64,000 nt of DNA. Origin: Vampirovibrio chlorellavorus. Lineage in GTDB: Bacteria; Cyanobacteriota; Vampirovibrionia; Vampirovibrionales; Vampirovibrionaceae. Location of the stretch: assembly GCF_003149375.1 (NCBI RefSeq), contig NZ_QFWH01000002.1, positions 248,001 through 312,000 on the forward strand, read 5' to 3'. Under the pieces are notes generated by a model, which worked only from the letters and a program-made list of their open reading frames with translations, searched no databases and was not told where the DNA came from. A program made the position numbers and the translations under genes. Positions 25,222 through 34,512 of this stretch are shown one piece after another; positions within the stretch are counted from its first letter, which is position 1; each line of letters starts with the position of its first letter.

Positions 25222-26502
25222 TCAAGGCTTTAGGGCTTGCGTCACTATATTGAGGTTGCTTTGGGCGATTTGCAGGTTTTCCTGGGTGCCGCTGGGAGGC
25301 GTGCGATGACGACTGACTTCGGTGTAAAGCCGACTGGCCTCCTCAAAGTTTTTTTGGGCCGCTTGCAGTTGTTGTCCTCGGACCAGGCGAGTGCCTTCAT
25401 TGATTAGCAAGGCCCCCAGGTTGAACTTGGCCTCTACCAGATCCCGGTTCAGTTGCAGGGCTTGCCGGTAGTAGGTCATGGCCTCCGTTACGCGGTTTTG
25501 TTTTTGGGCCTGCACCCCCAATTGGTACAGTTCGTAGGATCTCTGGGTTTGGGCGGTGCTGCCGCTGGTGCTGTTCTGCACATCGGCGTTTAATTTGTAC
25601 AACATGCCGATGGTGTTGATATCCCGTTGACTAAGGCTTTGATCGCCGCTGTGGCTGGTGGAGTAGTACATAATATCGTCCGGGTAGGGACTATGGCCCT
25701 TTAGACCAATGGCATGCCCCATTTCGTGGGTGGCGATGGTCACCAGACTGTTGTAGGGAATGGGCTGATTGCTGTTGGGGTAATAAACGGCCAAAGTAAT
25801 GTCGGAGCGAACGAGGGTATCGCCCACCGATTGAAAGGGGCTCACGCCCAGAATGTTATCGGGAAAGTTTTTTTGCCAGCGCACTGTAATATCCGCCTGA
25901 TTGGCGTTGGCGGTCTGCACAAAGGAGACTTTTCCCCCGGAGGCCGATTGCCAGCGGCGCATGGCCATGCTGACCGCTTGCTTCATGCCGGTATGCCAGC
26001 CACTGACGTGAAAGCCGTTGCTAATGTAAACTTTGAGCGGCATTTTTTGGCTGGAAAAATGCACGATTTTTCCGTTGGGGATGACATGGGTCAGGTAGTT
26101 GTCCTTGCTGGTTCGGGACAGGGCGGTTTTAATGATCTGATTGGCCTTGCCGCTGTTACTGGCCAGGGCGATTTGCTGACTGGTCAGGTAGCTGATGTTA
26201 TTGCGGGACTTGGCCGCCAGTTCGTGACTGGCTGGAACCAGCTGGATGACATACTCAAAGGCCTTCCGGGCTTCTTCATAGCGTTTCATTTGGGTATAGC
26301 TCAACCCCAGATAAAACAGGGCATCCGGGTTGGGCTTTCCCGATTCGCTCAGGCTGGCTTGTAGCAGTTGGGCGGCCCGGCTGTAATTTTTCCCTTTGTA
26401 GGCACTGACCCCGTCCCCGTAGTAATCCCCACTGGCTTCGGGAAACAGCAGGGCCACCAGCAAAAGGCCCGGCAGCAAGCAAACAAAAGAACGCTTCAAC
26501 AT
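25222..26502 (-). CDS. Secreted TPR-flanked matrixin-like metalloprotease
   Basis: A 426-residue protein beginning with a signal peptide (RSFVCLLPGLLLVALLFPEASG). About residues 28-110 hold TPR-like helices (ALFYLGLSYTQMKRYEEARKAFEYVIQLVP). About residues 150-300 hold an M10/matrixin-type catalytic domain, with zinc motif THEMGHAIGLKGHS (HExGHxxGxxGH) and Met-turn DIMYYS. A second TPR block follows (SYELYQLGVQAQKQNRVTEAMTYYRQALQLN). A matrixin inserted between TPR blocks would allow substrate or partner binding outside the cytoplasm. There is no propeptide Cys switch. It is last in a same-strand run with the HDOD gene. Confidence 0.85.
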   Translation of the reverse strand: MLKRSFVCLLPGLLLVALLFPEASGDYYGDGVSAYKGKNYSRAAQLLQASLSESGKPNPDALFYLGLSYTQMKRYEEARKAFEYVIQLVPASHELAAKSRNNISYLTSQQIALASNSGKANQIIKTALSRTSKDNYLTHVIPNGKIVHFSSQKMPLKVYISNGFHVSGWHTGMKQAVSMAMRRWQSASGGKVSFVQTANANQADITVRWQKNFPDNILGVSPFQSVGDTLVRSDITLAVYYPNSNQPIPYNSLVTIATHEMGHAIGLKGHSPYPDDIMYYSTSHSGDQSLSQRDINTIGMLYKLNADVQNSTSGSTAQTQRSYELYQLGVQAQKQNRVTEAMTYYRQALQLNRDLVEAKFNLGALLINEGTRLVRGQQLQAAQKNFEEASRLYTEVSRHRTPPSGTQENLQIAQSNLNIVTQALKP

Positions 26503-26575
26503 AGTCGGTATATCGAGAGATCGGGCGACTCTCTTGAATGTTTGCGGACAAACTGTATGAAAAATTTACAAAAAA

Positions 26576-27460
26576 TCAGCCGCTTGAAATGGCGTTCAGC
26601 AAATCCTGCGCGGAATCCATCTCGGCCTTCAGGGCGTGCAAATACCGTTCCAGTGAGGCGTCATCCAGCCCGAAATAATCCATCAGCGCCGGGCTGAAAT
26701 GTTCCCGGTTGTAGATGCCCTGCCGCTCATACCGCACCACGGCCAACTCGTTGGCCAGGGCTACCAGATGCACCAGACGGGGGCAGGATTCCGCCTGCGC
26801 CGGTTGATGATGGTGCAGAATGACCTCGCTGATGCCCACCGGCAATTTCCATTTGCTGGCCAGATAATTGCCAATGCTGGCATGATTCACCCCTAAAACG
26901 GATTCCTCCAGCTGGTAAAAGGGCAATCCGTGCAGGGGAAGTCCTTTAAGCTGGGCTTGATGAAGCACCTGGCTGTAATCCTGCTTGAAGTAGACATCCA
27001 GCACCACTTTGCCAATGTCGTGCAGCATGCCGGCGCTAAACACGTCATCGCTATCGGCCATTCCAAGAGATTTGGCCAGCAGTCGGGCGGCCACGGCGGT
27101 CCCCAGAGAATGCTCCCAGAACTGTTGGTGATTGAGGCCGCCGGGGTGGGTGTGTCCCTCGAAGAGTTTAAAAATACTGGCGCTCAGCACCAGCCCCCGC
27201 ACGTTGGTAAAGCCCAGAATCATGATGCCGTGCTGAATGGAGCTGATTTGTCGCTGAAAGCCATAGGCCGCCGAGTTGACCATGCGCAGCACCTTGGAGG
27301 TCAGCCCGGGGTCATAGGAAATCAGCTTGGCGATTTCTGAGGCCGGGGTGTTGGGCTGGTTGATAATGGCCAGAATCCGATTCACCACATCCGGCAAGGA
27401 CGGGATATCCCGAATGCGCTTCAGGATCAGTTCGTGGGCTCCCGAGGTGAACTTGTTCAT
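26576..27460 (-). CDS. HDOD domain protein
   Basis: A 294-residue HDOD-domain protein. The diagnostic start is LILKRIRDIPSLPDVVNRILAIINQPNTPASEIAKLISYDPGLTSKVLRMVNSAAYG, then IQHGIMILGF and SLGTAVAARLLA. The HD-like pair is preserved in AGMLHDIGKVVLDVYF (about residues 137-150). HDOD proteins are signalling outputs, often tied to motility, cyclic di-GMP or type IV pili. It starts 20 bases after the pseudo-receiver gene and is probably co-transcribed with it, not far from fliD. Confidence 0.9.
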   Translation of the reverse strand: MNKFTSGAHELILKRIRDIPSLPDVVNRILAIINQPNTPASEIAKLISYDPGLTSKVLRMVNSAAYGFQRQISSIQHGIMILGFTNVRGLVLSASIFKLFEGHTHPGGLNHQQFWEHSLGTAVAARLLAKSLGMADSDDVFSAGMLHDIGKVVLDVYFKQDYSQVLHQAQLKGLPLHGLPFYQLEESVLGVNHASIGNYLASKWKLPVGISEVILHHHQPAQAESCPRLVHLVALANELAVVRYERQGIYNREHFSPALMDYFGLDDASLERYLHALKAEMDSAQDLLNAISSG

Positions 27461-27480
27461 GGCTGGCTTCGGTTAAACTC

Positions 27481-28242
27481 TCAGGCTACGGGTTTTTCAA
27501 TGGGCCGCTTCGGGCTGCGCTTTGGCCGGTGGTTGGCCTCGTTCAGCAGCAGTTGCAGATCAAAGCGGTTGACTGGCCGGGTCAGCAGTTTGATGCGTTT
27601 ATTCGGGTTGATGCCTTGCAAGGCCATTTGTTCCGCATCGGACAGATCAATATGCGGAGGGGTAATGAGAATGAGGGTTTCCACAAAGGACAGCCCTGAG
27701 AAAATCTGCAACAGGCTCAGCCCGTCTATGGCGTTGGACAGCTCATAGTTGGCCACCAGAATTTGCGGACGGTATTTTTCCACGGCCCAGGGCACACTGG
27801 CGATTACCCGCACCGGATGAATCTGATCCAGCGGGATGCCGCACACAAACAGGCAGTCCACCAGTCGCTTCATGTGTTTGTGATCCGGTTCAATGATGAG
27901 AACCTGTTTATGGGGTACCTGGGTGGATTTTTGCAGTCGTTTAAAGGGGTCCAGAATGGAGTTGCCCATCCCGTTTTGCTTGCGAATGCCCTGGGCGTTT
28001 ACCGGCGCTTTGGCCAGACGGTGCCCGGTGTGCTTGTAATGGAACTGGTGGGGTTGGGCGCCACTCTTCAGGAAGCGCGGCAACTCCTCCGGGGTCAGCT
28101 CAAAGCCTTTCCTTAAAAGCAGGATGGGTTCCAGACCGCGATCGAAACGGTAAATGTCCTCACTGCTGACCAGAAGATCCTGTCGGGCTGCCGCCGGGTT
28201 GCTTTGCAACTGATTGGGGTTGAGTCGAATAAATCCAAACAT
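27481..28242 (-). CDS. Protein with pseudo-receiver domain
   Basis: A 253-residue protein. ATG 28242 is chosen because GGAGA stands 8 bases upstream. The N-terminal about 110 residues are unrecognised (EDIYRFDRGLEPILLLRKGFELTPEELPRFL). The C-terminal about 120 residues follow the response-regulator receiver pattern: QVLIIEPDHKHMKRLVDCLF, then PQILVANYELSNAIDGLSLLQIF, a Thr-containing strand LILITPP and LLTRPVNRFDLQLLL. The phospho-acceptor Asp is replaced by Asn and the usual Lys before Pro by Arg, so phosphorylation is unlikely. It is coupled to the HDOD gene, so it may be a constitutive or protein-binding adaptor. Confidence 0.65.
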   Translation of the reverse strand: MFGFIRLNPNQLQSNPAAARQDLLVSSEDIYRFDRGLEPILLLRKGFELTPEELPRFLKSGAQPHQFHYKHTGHRLAKAPVNAQGIRKQNGMGNSILDPFKRLQKSTQVPHKQVLIIEPDHKHMKRLVDCLFVCGIPLDQIHPVRVIASVPWAVEKYRPQILVANYELSNAIDGLSLLQIFSGLSFVETLILITPPHIDLSDAEQMALQGINPNKRIKLLTRPVNRFDLQLLLNEANHRPKRSPKRPIEKPVA

Positions 28243-28497
28243 GGAAACGGTCTCCACGATCGTGACTTTCCTGCTGTTTGGGATGTCGGCAAGTTTGCCC
28301 GAAAGTCCAGCGGATGCGTGGAAAGTCCACCATTCAGGGGAGTGACGGACCGCAGGTGAAAAGCAGATCAAAACAATCGCAGGAGCGCCCCATGGGTTGC
28401 CTCGGGATGAATTCGAATATAAAAATGGGCCAGCCCAAAGAGTCCGGAATCTCCAGATGCTTTGAATCAGAGGGAATTAAAGATGGCTGGGCAACGT

Positions 28498-30507
28498 TTA
28501 GCGGCCTAACTGGGCAGAAAGCCCTGCCAGTGCGGTGCCTTGCCGTTGGTATTGGCCCACCATGCGATCCATGGCCAGAAACTGCTGCCGCAGGGTTTTT
28601 TCCTTGATGGCCAGTCGGTCATTGGCCCGCTGAATGCTATCTTCTAGCGCCTTGATCCGTTTCCCGGCGGAGTCCTGATAGGTGGCAAATAGCCCTTTAC
28701 CGGAGTCCCCCAGGTTGTATAACGCACCAAACCCGGTTCTGCCCGTTCCATCGGTGTAGGTTTTATCCGTCAGGAATCGTTGTAACTTGGTAAAGGTACC
28801 ATCCAGGCCATCATCAACGCCACTGGCCCCGACTGGTAAATCCTGGGCGATGAGCAGGCGCTTGAGCTTGTTGGGATCTGCGCTTAAAGCGGCCCGCAGG
28901 GCATTTTTATCCAGGTATAGCTTGCCATCCGCCGAGGAGGAAGAGGCGCTTGTACTGGGCGTATTATTGGTGTTGTTGGTCGTGGGGTTGGAACTGCTGT
29001 CGCCTTCGGAATTGTTTTCGTCGGTGGTATCAGTGGTATCGGTGCTTCCAAGCGCTTTGGGGCTGGAGGAAATTCCGACCATTTGTAAACTTTCAAAAGC
29101 GGTGTTGGCTAAATCTCCACCGACGGACTGGGTAAAAATGGAACGCAGCTGGTTTCTAAAACTTTTGATTCGGCTATCGCCCGCCAGAGGGCCGTTGGAG
29201 GCGCTGGCTCCCGTTTTGCTGGCTTCGGTGTCAATTTTGGTTTGTTTGGCGATTTCATCAATCAGGCTGTTGTATTTTTTAATAATGTCATCCACCTGAT
29301 TCACGATGGCGTCGTTGTCTTTCTGGATGGTGATTTGGGTGGTGGTTCCGACGGCCACTTTTTTCAGGTTGAGGGTCACGCCGGTCAGGCCGGTCACCGT
29401 CTCATCCACCGTATCGCCCGTGGCGTAGAGGGTTTGGCCGTTCAGCACAAACTTGGTGTTATTGCCTGCCTTTTGGGAGGAAATGGCATCGGTACCGTTG
29501 ACAAGTTTCATGGCTTGCAGGAAGTTTCCACCGGGCAAGTCTTCAATACTGATTAAATTGCTGCCGGTTCCCTTGGCCGTGAGCTGAAAGCTGTTGGTGC
29601 CCCGGTTAAAGCTGGCCGTGACACCGGCTTCGGACTTGTTGATTTCATCAATGATGGTGTTAATGGACTTGCCCTCGGCGTTAAAGGTAACGCCGTTAAG
29701 TTTAAACTGGCTGTTGGTGTTGACGGTGGTGGCCAGGTTGGCCCCGGCGGTGGTCACGGCGGTGTCCCGGTTAATGGTGCTGACCCTTTGGGAGGCCGTG
29801 GTGGTAAAAACGCCTCCTTCGTTAATGGCCACTGCCGTATTCAGGAATGTTTTTTCCAGAAAGTTGCTGGTATCGCCCCCCGCGCCAAAGGTGACGGCGT
29901 TTCCCGAGCCGCCGCGATTGATCTGGATTCTGCCGTCCACAATCCCCACCGTGGCGCCGGGGATATCGGTTTGAATAGCCGTTTGCATATCGGCGATAAT
30001 ATCGCCCAGGGTATCACCATCGGCGATGCTAATCTGATAGGCCTTTTGGCTGGCCCCCACCTGGGTGTACAGGGTGAAGTTTCCGGCAGTAATCCCCAGG
30101 TCGGTATTGGTCATGGCTGTATCGAAGCGACCCACCCCTGCGGTGCTGGTGGCTATGGTGGCCGTGGGCAGAGCCAACACTTCCACGTTCAGGGTTTGCG
30201 GAGCGGCGCTGCTGGAAACGCTGGCCGTGACCGATTTACTGTCGGAGGTGGTGGCTCTCATGTTCTCAAACAGGGTTTTCTGGGTGGCCACGTCCCGACG
30301 GGCCAGCTGATCGATGGCCGAGAACAGGCTGCGGGCTTTGTTTTGAATGCTGGTATAGGCCGCCTGTTGCCGACTGATGGTTGATCGTTTCTGGGTCATC
30401 AGGGCGATGGGGCGTTGTTCCATAGCCAGCAACTGAGAAATAATGCCATTGACGTCGAAGCCGGAGTTGAAACCCCCAACGCCTCCCAGGGAATAGTTGC
30501 TACTCAT
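28498..30507 (-). CDS. fliD: Flagellar hook-associated protein 2 (filament cap)
   Basis: A 669-residue FliD, the cap that guides flagellin polymerisation outside the cell. The N-terminal helical domain (GFDVNGIISQLLAMEQRPIALMTQKRSTISRQQAAYTSIQNK) and the C-terminal coiled region (RIKALEDSIQRANDRLAIKEKTLRQQFLAMDRMVGQYQRQGTALAGLSAQL) are typical. The middle is a beta-rich surface domain (LNGVTFNAEGKSINTIIDEINKSEAGVTASF). About residues 500-545 carry a low-complexity Thr/Asn/Ser/Asp insert unlike most homologues. AAGGA stands 9 bases before the ATG. It is the only structural flagellar gene in the window and indicates a motile organism. Confidence 0.95.
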   Translation of the reverse strand: MSSNYSLGGVGGFNSGFDVNGIISQLLAMEQRPIALMTQKRSTISRQQAAYTSIQNKARSLFSAIDQLARRDVATQKTLFENMRATTSDSKSVTASVSSSAAPQTLNVEVLALPTATIATSTAGVGRFDTAMTNTDLGITAGNFTLYTQVGASQKAYQISIADGDTLGDIIADMQTAIQTDIPGATVGIVDGRIQINRGGSGNAVTFGAGGDTSNFLEKTFLNTAVAINEGGVFTTTASQRVSTINRDTAVTTAGANLATTVNTNSQFKLNGVTFNAEGKSINTIIDEINKSEAGVTASFNRGTNSFQLTAKGTGSNLISIEDLPGGNFLQAMKLVNGTDAISSQKAGNNTKFVLNGQTLYATGDTVDETVTGLTGVTLNLKKVAVGTTTQITIQKDNDAIVNQVDDIIKKYNSLIDEIAKQTKIDTEASKTGASASNGPLAGDSRIKSFRNQLRSIFTQSVGGDLANTAFESLQMVGISSSPKALGSTDTTDTTDENNSEGDSSSNPTTNNTNNTPSTSASSSSADGKLYLDKNALRAALSADPNKLKRLLIAQDLPVGASGVDDGLDGTFTKLQRFLTDKTYTDGTGRTGFGALYNLGDSGKGLFATYQDSAGKRIKALEDSIQRANDRLAIKEKTLRQQFLAMDRMVGQYQRQGTALAGLSAQLGR

Positions 30508-30989
30508 GCGCGATGATCCTTCGATTGGGCAGGAGTGCCAAGTGTTTATTCAAAGGGTTTTGCAGCAAACCTTTTTTTTATCATTACCCACTTCTCGGGT
30601 GGTTTAATCGTTTTTATTAATGAATTGGTTTTTGGGGCGTCATTGGGTGGCGGGGGAAAATCGCTCTGAGGGAACGCTCACCCATTCGGGTGAAATTTTA
30701 AGCCCGGCCCTGTAAATGCTCCGTTACAAGTCGGTCCGGAATCAGCACTTTTATGGTGTTTTCCTTTTTTTACATGGAACAAGGGCCCACGATGATTCGG
30801 GCGGGCATCCACCACCTGATGGAGTGTTGTTTGCTTTTGTGATATGTTCCGGCTTTATAAAGCAAAATATGTCACAGCTGGCTGAATTTACGGGTTTTCG
30901 TCAATCGCTGTCTGAAGCGGGTTTTACGAGTCGATAAAAGGCTCAGCGTGGATATAAAAAGTACACAAATTCAAGGGAGTCCCCACTTT
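30508..30989. other. Divergent region fliD / permease
   Basis: About 480 bases, with no convincing gene. It holds a short hairpin TCACCC-N4-GGGTGA (30678-30693) and a perfect 12-base palindrome GCTTTATAAAGC (30852-30863) that may sit in the permease promoter. No sigma-28 or sigma-54 consensus ahead of fliD was found. A 73-codon frame (30716-30937) lacks a ribosome-binding site and is not accepted. Confidence 0.4.
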
Positions 30990-32591
30990 ATGTCAGGAAT
31001 AGCTAGCGTCAAGCAGCGATCGTTATTGTCCAGACTCTTTCGTACCAAGAACCTGGACAAAATCCTGGCCGATAACGCCAATCAGGAGCATCAGCTTAAA
31101 AAAACCCTGAGTGCTTTTGACCTGATTATCTTTGGTGTTGGAGCCATGATTGGGGCCGGTATTTTTGCCTTGACAGGTGCCGCTGCCGTTGGTTCTCCTG
31201 ATCATGCCGCCGCAGGGCCCGCTTTGACCATATCTTTCGTCTTGACAGGGGTTATCTGCAGCTTTTGTGCCCTCTGTTATTCCGAATTTTCGGCCATGGC
31301 CCCTATTTCCGGTTCCGCTTACACCTACGCTTTTTCCACTATGGGCGAGTTTGTGGCCTGGATCATCGGTTGGGCGCTGGTGCTGGAGTACGCCGTGGGT
31401 AACATGGCGGTCGCCGTCAGCTGGACGGGCAGTATCAAGGAATTTCTGGCCATGGCCTTCCACGTTCACTTGCCCAGCTGGCTGGTCAGCAATACCATTG
31501 ACACTGTTTCCCGGGAAGGATTGAAGACCGTGGATATGTCCATCGTCCTTAAGGCCATCCCTTTTGTCATTCCCTTCACCACGGAAGAGAAAATCCTCCT
31601 GGTGCAAAGTGCTTTCAACCTGCCCGCCTTTTTTATCGTGCTGGCAGTGACCGCCCTGTTGCTGGTAGGTGTCTCTGAAAGCGCCCGAACCGCCGCGGTG
31701 ATGGTGTTTGTAAAAACGTTTGTGGTGCTGTTGTTCATTGTTATTGGGGCGCTGTTCCTGTTTGGTGGGCACATGGATGTGTTGCAGCACAACTGGTTTG
31801 CGGATGGCTGGAAAACCTTTGCGCCCAATGGGTTTAACGGGATTATCACTGGCGCGTCCACCATTTTCTTTGCCTACATCGGTTTTGATGCTGTTTCCAC
31901 CGCCGCCGAAGAGACCAAGAACCCTCAGCGGGATATTCCCATCGGTATTATGGGCTCTCTGGCCATTTGTACCTTGCTCTACATTCTGGTGACGGCCGTG
32001 ATTACCGGGATCGTACCCCTGCACGAGATTAATAAAGAGGCCGCTGTGGTGGGCGCCATGAAGTACATGGGCTATCCGTGGGCGTCCTGGCTGGTCAGCA
32101 TTGGTGCCATTGCCGGTTTAAGCTCGGTATTGCTGGTGCTGCAAATGGGTGGTACCCGTATTTTCTACGCCATTGCCCGGGATGGCCTGTTACCTGCCGC
32201 TTTGGCAAAGATTCACCCCAAGTTTCAGACCCCGCATGTTTGCACCCTGCTGGTGGGCGCTTTTGTGGCCATTGGGGGCGGGCTGTTGCCCATCAACCTG
32301 TTGGCTGAAATGTGCAACATCGGTACCCTGGGCGCGTTCATGATTGTGTGCATTGGGGTGGCTATCCTGCGCTTTACCGATGCCAATCGTCACCGTCCCT
32401 TTAAAGCCCCCCTCGGGCTGACCTTCCCCATTCTGGGTACCCTGGGCTGTCTGTACGTGATGACGGGCCTGCCTCTGTTCACCTGGGTGGTCACCGGTGC
32501 CTGGTTCCTGCTGGGGATGGCCCTGTATTTCGGCTACGGCTTCTGGAATAGCAACCTGAACAAGGAGCTGGATGGCGAAGTGCTTTCCTAG
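30990..32591 (+). CDS. APC-family cationic amino-acid permease
   Basis: A 533-residue inner-membrane transporter of the amino acid-polyamine-cation superfamily, CAT/YfnA branch. The first membrane helix has the substrate-binding IIFGVGAMIGAGIFALTG. The conserved FCALCYSEFSAMAPISGSAYTYAFSTMGEFVAWIIGWALVLEY and FFAYIGFDAVSTAAEETKNPQRDIPIGI segments follow. About 12-14 hydrophobic segments are visible. It probably imports amino acids by proton symport; specificity is not readable. ATG 30990 with AAGGGAG upstream is preferred to GTG 30948. A terminator follows. Confidence 0.92.
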   Translation: MSGIASVKQRSLLSRLFRTKNLDKILADNANQEHQLKKTLSAFDLIIFGVGAMIGAGIFALTGAAAVGSPDHAAAGPALTISFVLTGVICSFCALCYSEFSAMAPISGSAYTYAFSTMGEFVAWIIGWALVLEYAVGNMAVAVSWTGSIKEFLAMAFHVHLPSWLVSNTIDTVSREGLKTVDMSIVLKAIPFVIPFTTEEKILLVQSAFNLPAFFIVLAVTALLLVGVSESARTAAVMVFVKTFVVLLFIVIGALFLFGGHMDVLQHNWFADGWKTFAPNGFNGIITGASTIFFAYIGFDAVSTAAEETKNPQRDIPIGIMGSLAICTLLYILVTAVITGIVPLHEINKEAAVVGAMKYMGYPWASWLVSIGAIAGLSSVLLVLQMGGTRIFYAIARDGLLPAALAKIHPKFQTPHVCTLLVGAFVAIGGGLLPINLLAEMCNIGTLGAFMIVCIGVAILRFTDANRHRPFKAPLGLTFPILGTLGCLYVMTGLPLFTWVVTGAWFLLGMALYFGYGFWNSNLNKELDGEVLS

Positions 32592-32618
32592 CCTGCCTCA
32601 TATCGCTTTGGATAAAAA

Positions 32619-32652
32619 AAAGCCCCTCGGATTATAGCTCTGAGGGGCTTTT
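32619..32652 (+). terminator. Terminator after permease
   Basis: AAAGCCCCTC / GAGGGGCTTT stem, 13-base loop, then TGG; preceded by an A-run. Confidence 0.85.
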
Positions 32653-33063
32653 GGTTGTTGGGAATGTTCTAGCTAAAGACCATAATGATAAGTTCTAAAG
32701 GTGGATGGCATGGGCTGGATCTTTTTGACTGTTCATCACCGGCCAGTCGTCTTGAAGGATGACGCCATTCGGCTAGAGTCTGTAGTCCTTATATGCCACC
32801 AACTGTAAATACTTTATCACTCCTTTGGGCTAATCTGTGTCATTTTAATGAAGGATTTTTAAAAGAGTTTGAAATTTTTTGGGGGTGGGTCTTTTTTTCT
32901 TCTTACCCGAAATGGAAGCAACTCTTATCAGGCTTCTTTTTTTATTGTATAAACCTCACTGTGTATTGCCGGTCGAGTAACGGCCAATGGATGTAAGAAT
33001 CAAGCGTTTGGGCTTCGCCTTGGGTTGAAATCAAGGCGTCTAGAGAAAAAAAGGATATTGGCG
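32653..33063. other. AT-rich gap without a supported gene
   Basis: About 410 bases, noticeably richer in A and T than its surroundings from 32800 on. A 67-codon frame (32793-32996) has atypical composition and no ribosome-binding site. A weak stem GAAGC / GCTTC followed by seven T (32915-32943) looks like a terminator, which could mean a short unrecognised transcript. Confidence 0.35.
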
Positions 33064-33312
33064 ATGAAAGATTTCCACGGTTTTGTCAGCAAGTTACTGG
33101 GTGTCTGGCTGGTTTGCTACGCCCTGATTTTGATGCCCGGTTTGCTGAAGGGCTTGGTCATGTTTGTTCTGGCGGACTTTACCATGCCGGCCAAGCATTA
33201 CTTTGATATAATCAGCACCATCCACCGGGGAGCCTTATGGCTGATCCCAACGGTTTTTCTGGCCGTTTCCTACTATCTGTCCCGCCCCGGCAAGAAGATG
33301 CTACAAGGCTGA
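33064..33312 (+). CDS. Small two-helix membrane protein
   Basis: An 82-residue protein starting at ATG 33064, with AGGAT about 8 bases upstream. Residues about 9-38 (LLGVWLVCYALILMPGLLKGLVMFVLADF) and 58-72 (ALWLIPTVFLAVSYYLS) are hydrophobic, with a basic end (RPGKKMLQG). No family recognised. It lies 12 bases ahead of mnmA and probably shares its transcript, though a functional link to tRNA thiolation is not evident. Confidence 0.6.
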   Translation: MKDFHGFVSKLLGVWLVCYALILMPGLLKGLVMFVLADFTMPAKHYFDIISTIHRGALWLIPTVFLAVSYYLSRPGKKMLQG

Positions 33313-33324
33313 TACTTCCCTTTT

Positions 33325-34488
33325 ATGTCACTGAACTTTTTGCCAGACACGCCAAAACGAGTCGCCGTTGCCATGAGTGGCGGTGTGGATAGCAGTGTGG
33401 CCGCCTATTTAATGGCCAAGGCCGGACATGAAGTGGTGGGCCTGACCGCCTGGACGCTGAACGGGCCGGGCAAGTGCTGCAATGACGCGCTGGTCAATGC
33501 CGGACGCGTTTGTGAAATGCTGAACGTGCCCTACGACACGGTTGATCTGCGGGCCGAGTTCTCCCACTTTGTGATGGATTACTACAACAACTCCTACCAG
33601 GCTGGACTGACCCCCAATCCGTGTGTGGAGTGTAATCGCTACGTCAAGTGGGAGTTGCTGGTGCGCTACGCCGTGGATGTGCTGGGGGTCGATTATGTGG
33701 CCACCGGTCATTACGCCATTCTCAGCCCGGCGGCCCATGGGGTGAATGTCTATCGCTCCGTGGACGAGCATAAGGACCAGACCTACATGATGGCTCGGGT
33801 GTTTCCCAAAGACCTGAGCAAGACCCTCTTTCCGCTGGGAGAAATGACCAAGCCTCAAGTGACCGCCCTGGCCCGCGAGCTGGATTTGCCCACGGCCTAC
33901 AGCAAGGAGTCTCAGGACATTTGCTTTGTGCTGAACGGGCAGCACAACTACATGGATTTAACCTTTGGCAAGCAGCCCGGCAACTTTGTGGATGCCGATA
34001 CGGGCAAAGTGCTGGGTCAGCACGATGGCTACTACCGGTTTACCCTGGGCCAGCGCAAAGGCATCGGGGTGGCTGCCGGTCGCCCGGTTTACGTGACCAA
34101 AATCGACCCCCATACCAAGACGGTCTATTTGGGCGACGCCCACCATTTGGAGAGTACCACTTTTAGCGTACTCTCTCCCAATTGGCTAGTCCCTGGGCTG
34201 GACGAGCCGGACGCCTTCCCGCGGGAATTGATGGTCAAGATTCGCTACAACTCCCCGCCGGTGTTGGGCCGAGTGGAGTGGCTGGATTACGCCGCTAAGA
34301 GTTTGAAAGTGACGTTGCATACCCCTCAGTCGGCCATTACCCCGGGCCAGATCGCCGCTTTTTACGACACCGAATTCCGGCAGTTGTTGGGCGGCGGCTA
34401 CATAGAGCGCTACCTGTCCCATCAGCCGTTTGACGAGCGCAAGCGGGACAATTTACCGGATCTGTACTGTCAGGTAACTCCTGCCTAG
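33325..34488 (+). CDS. mnmA: tRNA-specific 2-thiouridylase
   Basis: A 387-residue enzyme adding the 2-thio group to U34 of Lys, Glu and Gln tRNAs. The PP-loop is VAVAMSGGVDSSVAAYLM. The catalytic cysteines lie in TPNPCVECNRYVKW (about residues 94-107) and SQDICFV (about 195-201), and LGQRKGIGVAAGRPVYV is typical. The sulfur could come from a cysteine desulfurase such as the one at 10220-11386, but no relay genes are near. There is no ribosome-binding site; translation may be coupled to the upstream small membrane-protein gene ending 12 bases earlier. Confidence 0.97.
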   Translation: MSLNFLPDTPKRVAVAMSGGVDSSVAAYLMAKAGHEVVGLTAWTLNGPGKCCNDALVNAGRVCEMLNVPYDTVDLRAEFSHFVMDYYNNSYQAGLTPNPCVECNRYVKWELLVRYAVDVLGVDYVATGHYAILSPAAHGVNVYRSVDEHKDQTYMMARVFPKDLSKTLFPLGEMTKPQVTALARELDLPTAYSKESQDICFVLNGQHNYMDLTFGKQPGNFVDADTGKVLGQHDGYYRFTLGQRKGIGVAAGRPVYVTKIDPHTKTVYLGDAHHLESTTFSVLSPNWLVPGLDEPDAFPRELMVKIRYNSPPVLGRVEWLDYAAKSLKVTLHTPQSAITPGQIAAFYDTEFRQLLGGGYIERYLSHQPFDERKRDNLPDLYCQVTPA

Positions 34489-34512
34489 GGGCTGTGGTCA
34501 AGGCCAGCGCCG

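Noticed and set aside
30508-30600. Sigma-54 or sigma-28 promoter for fliD (TTGGCAC seen)
   Set aside because: GC is missing at the required distance from GG for sigma-54, and no TAAA-N15-GCCGATAA for sigma-28.
30716-30937. 73-codon frame ahead of the permease
   Set aside because: No translation signal, no recognisable pattern; more likely leader or promoter DNA.
32793-32996. 67-codon frame in the AT-rich gap
   Set aside because: No ribosome-binding site, aromatic-rich composition typical of AT-rich non-coding DNA.
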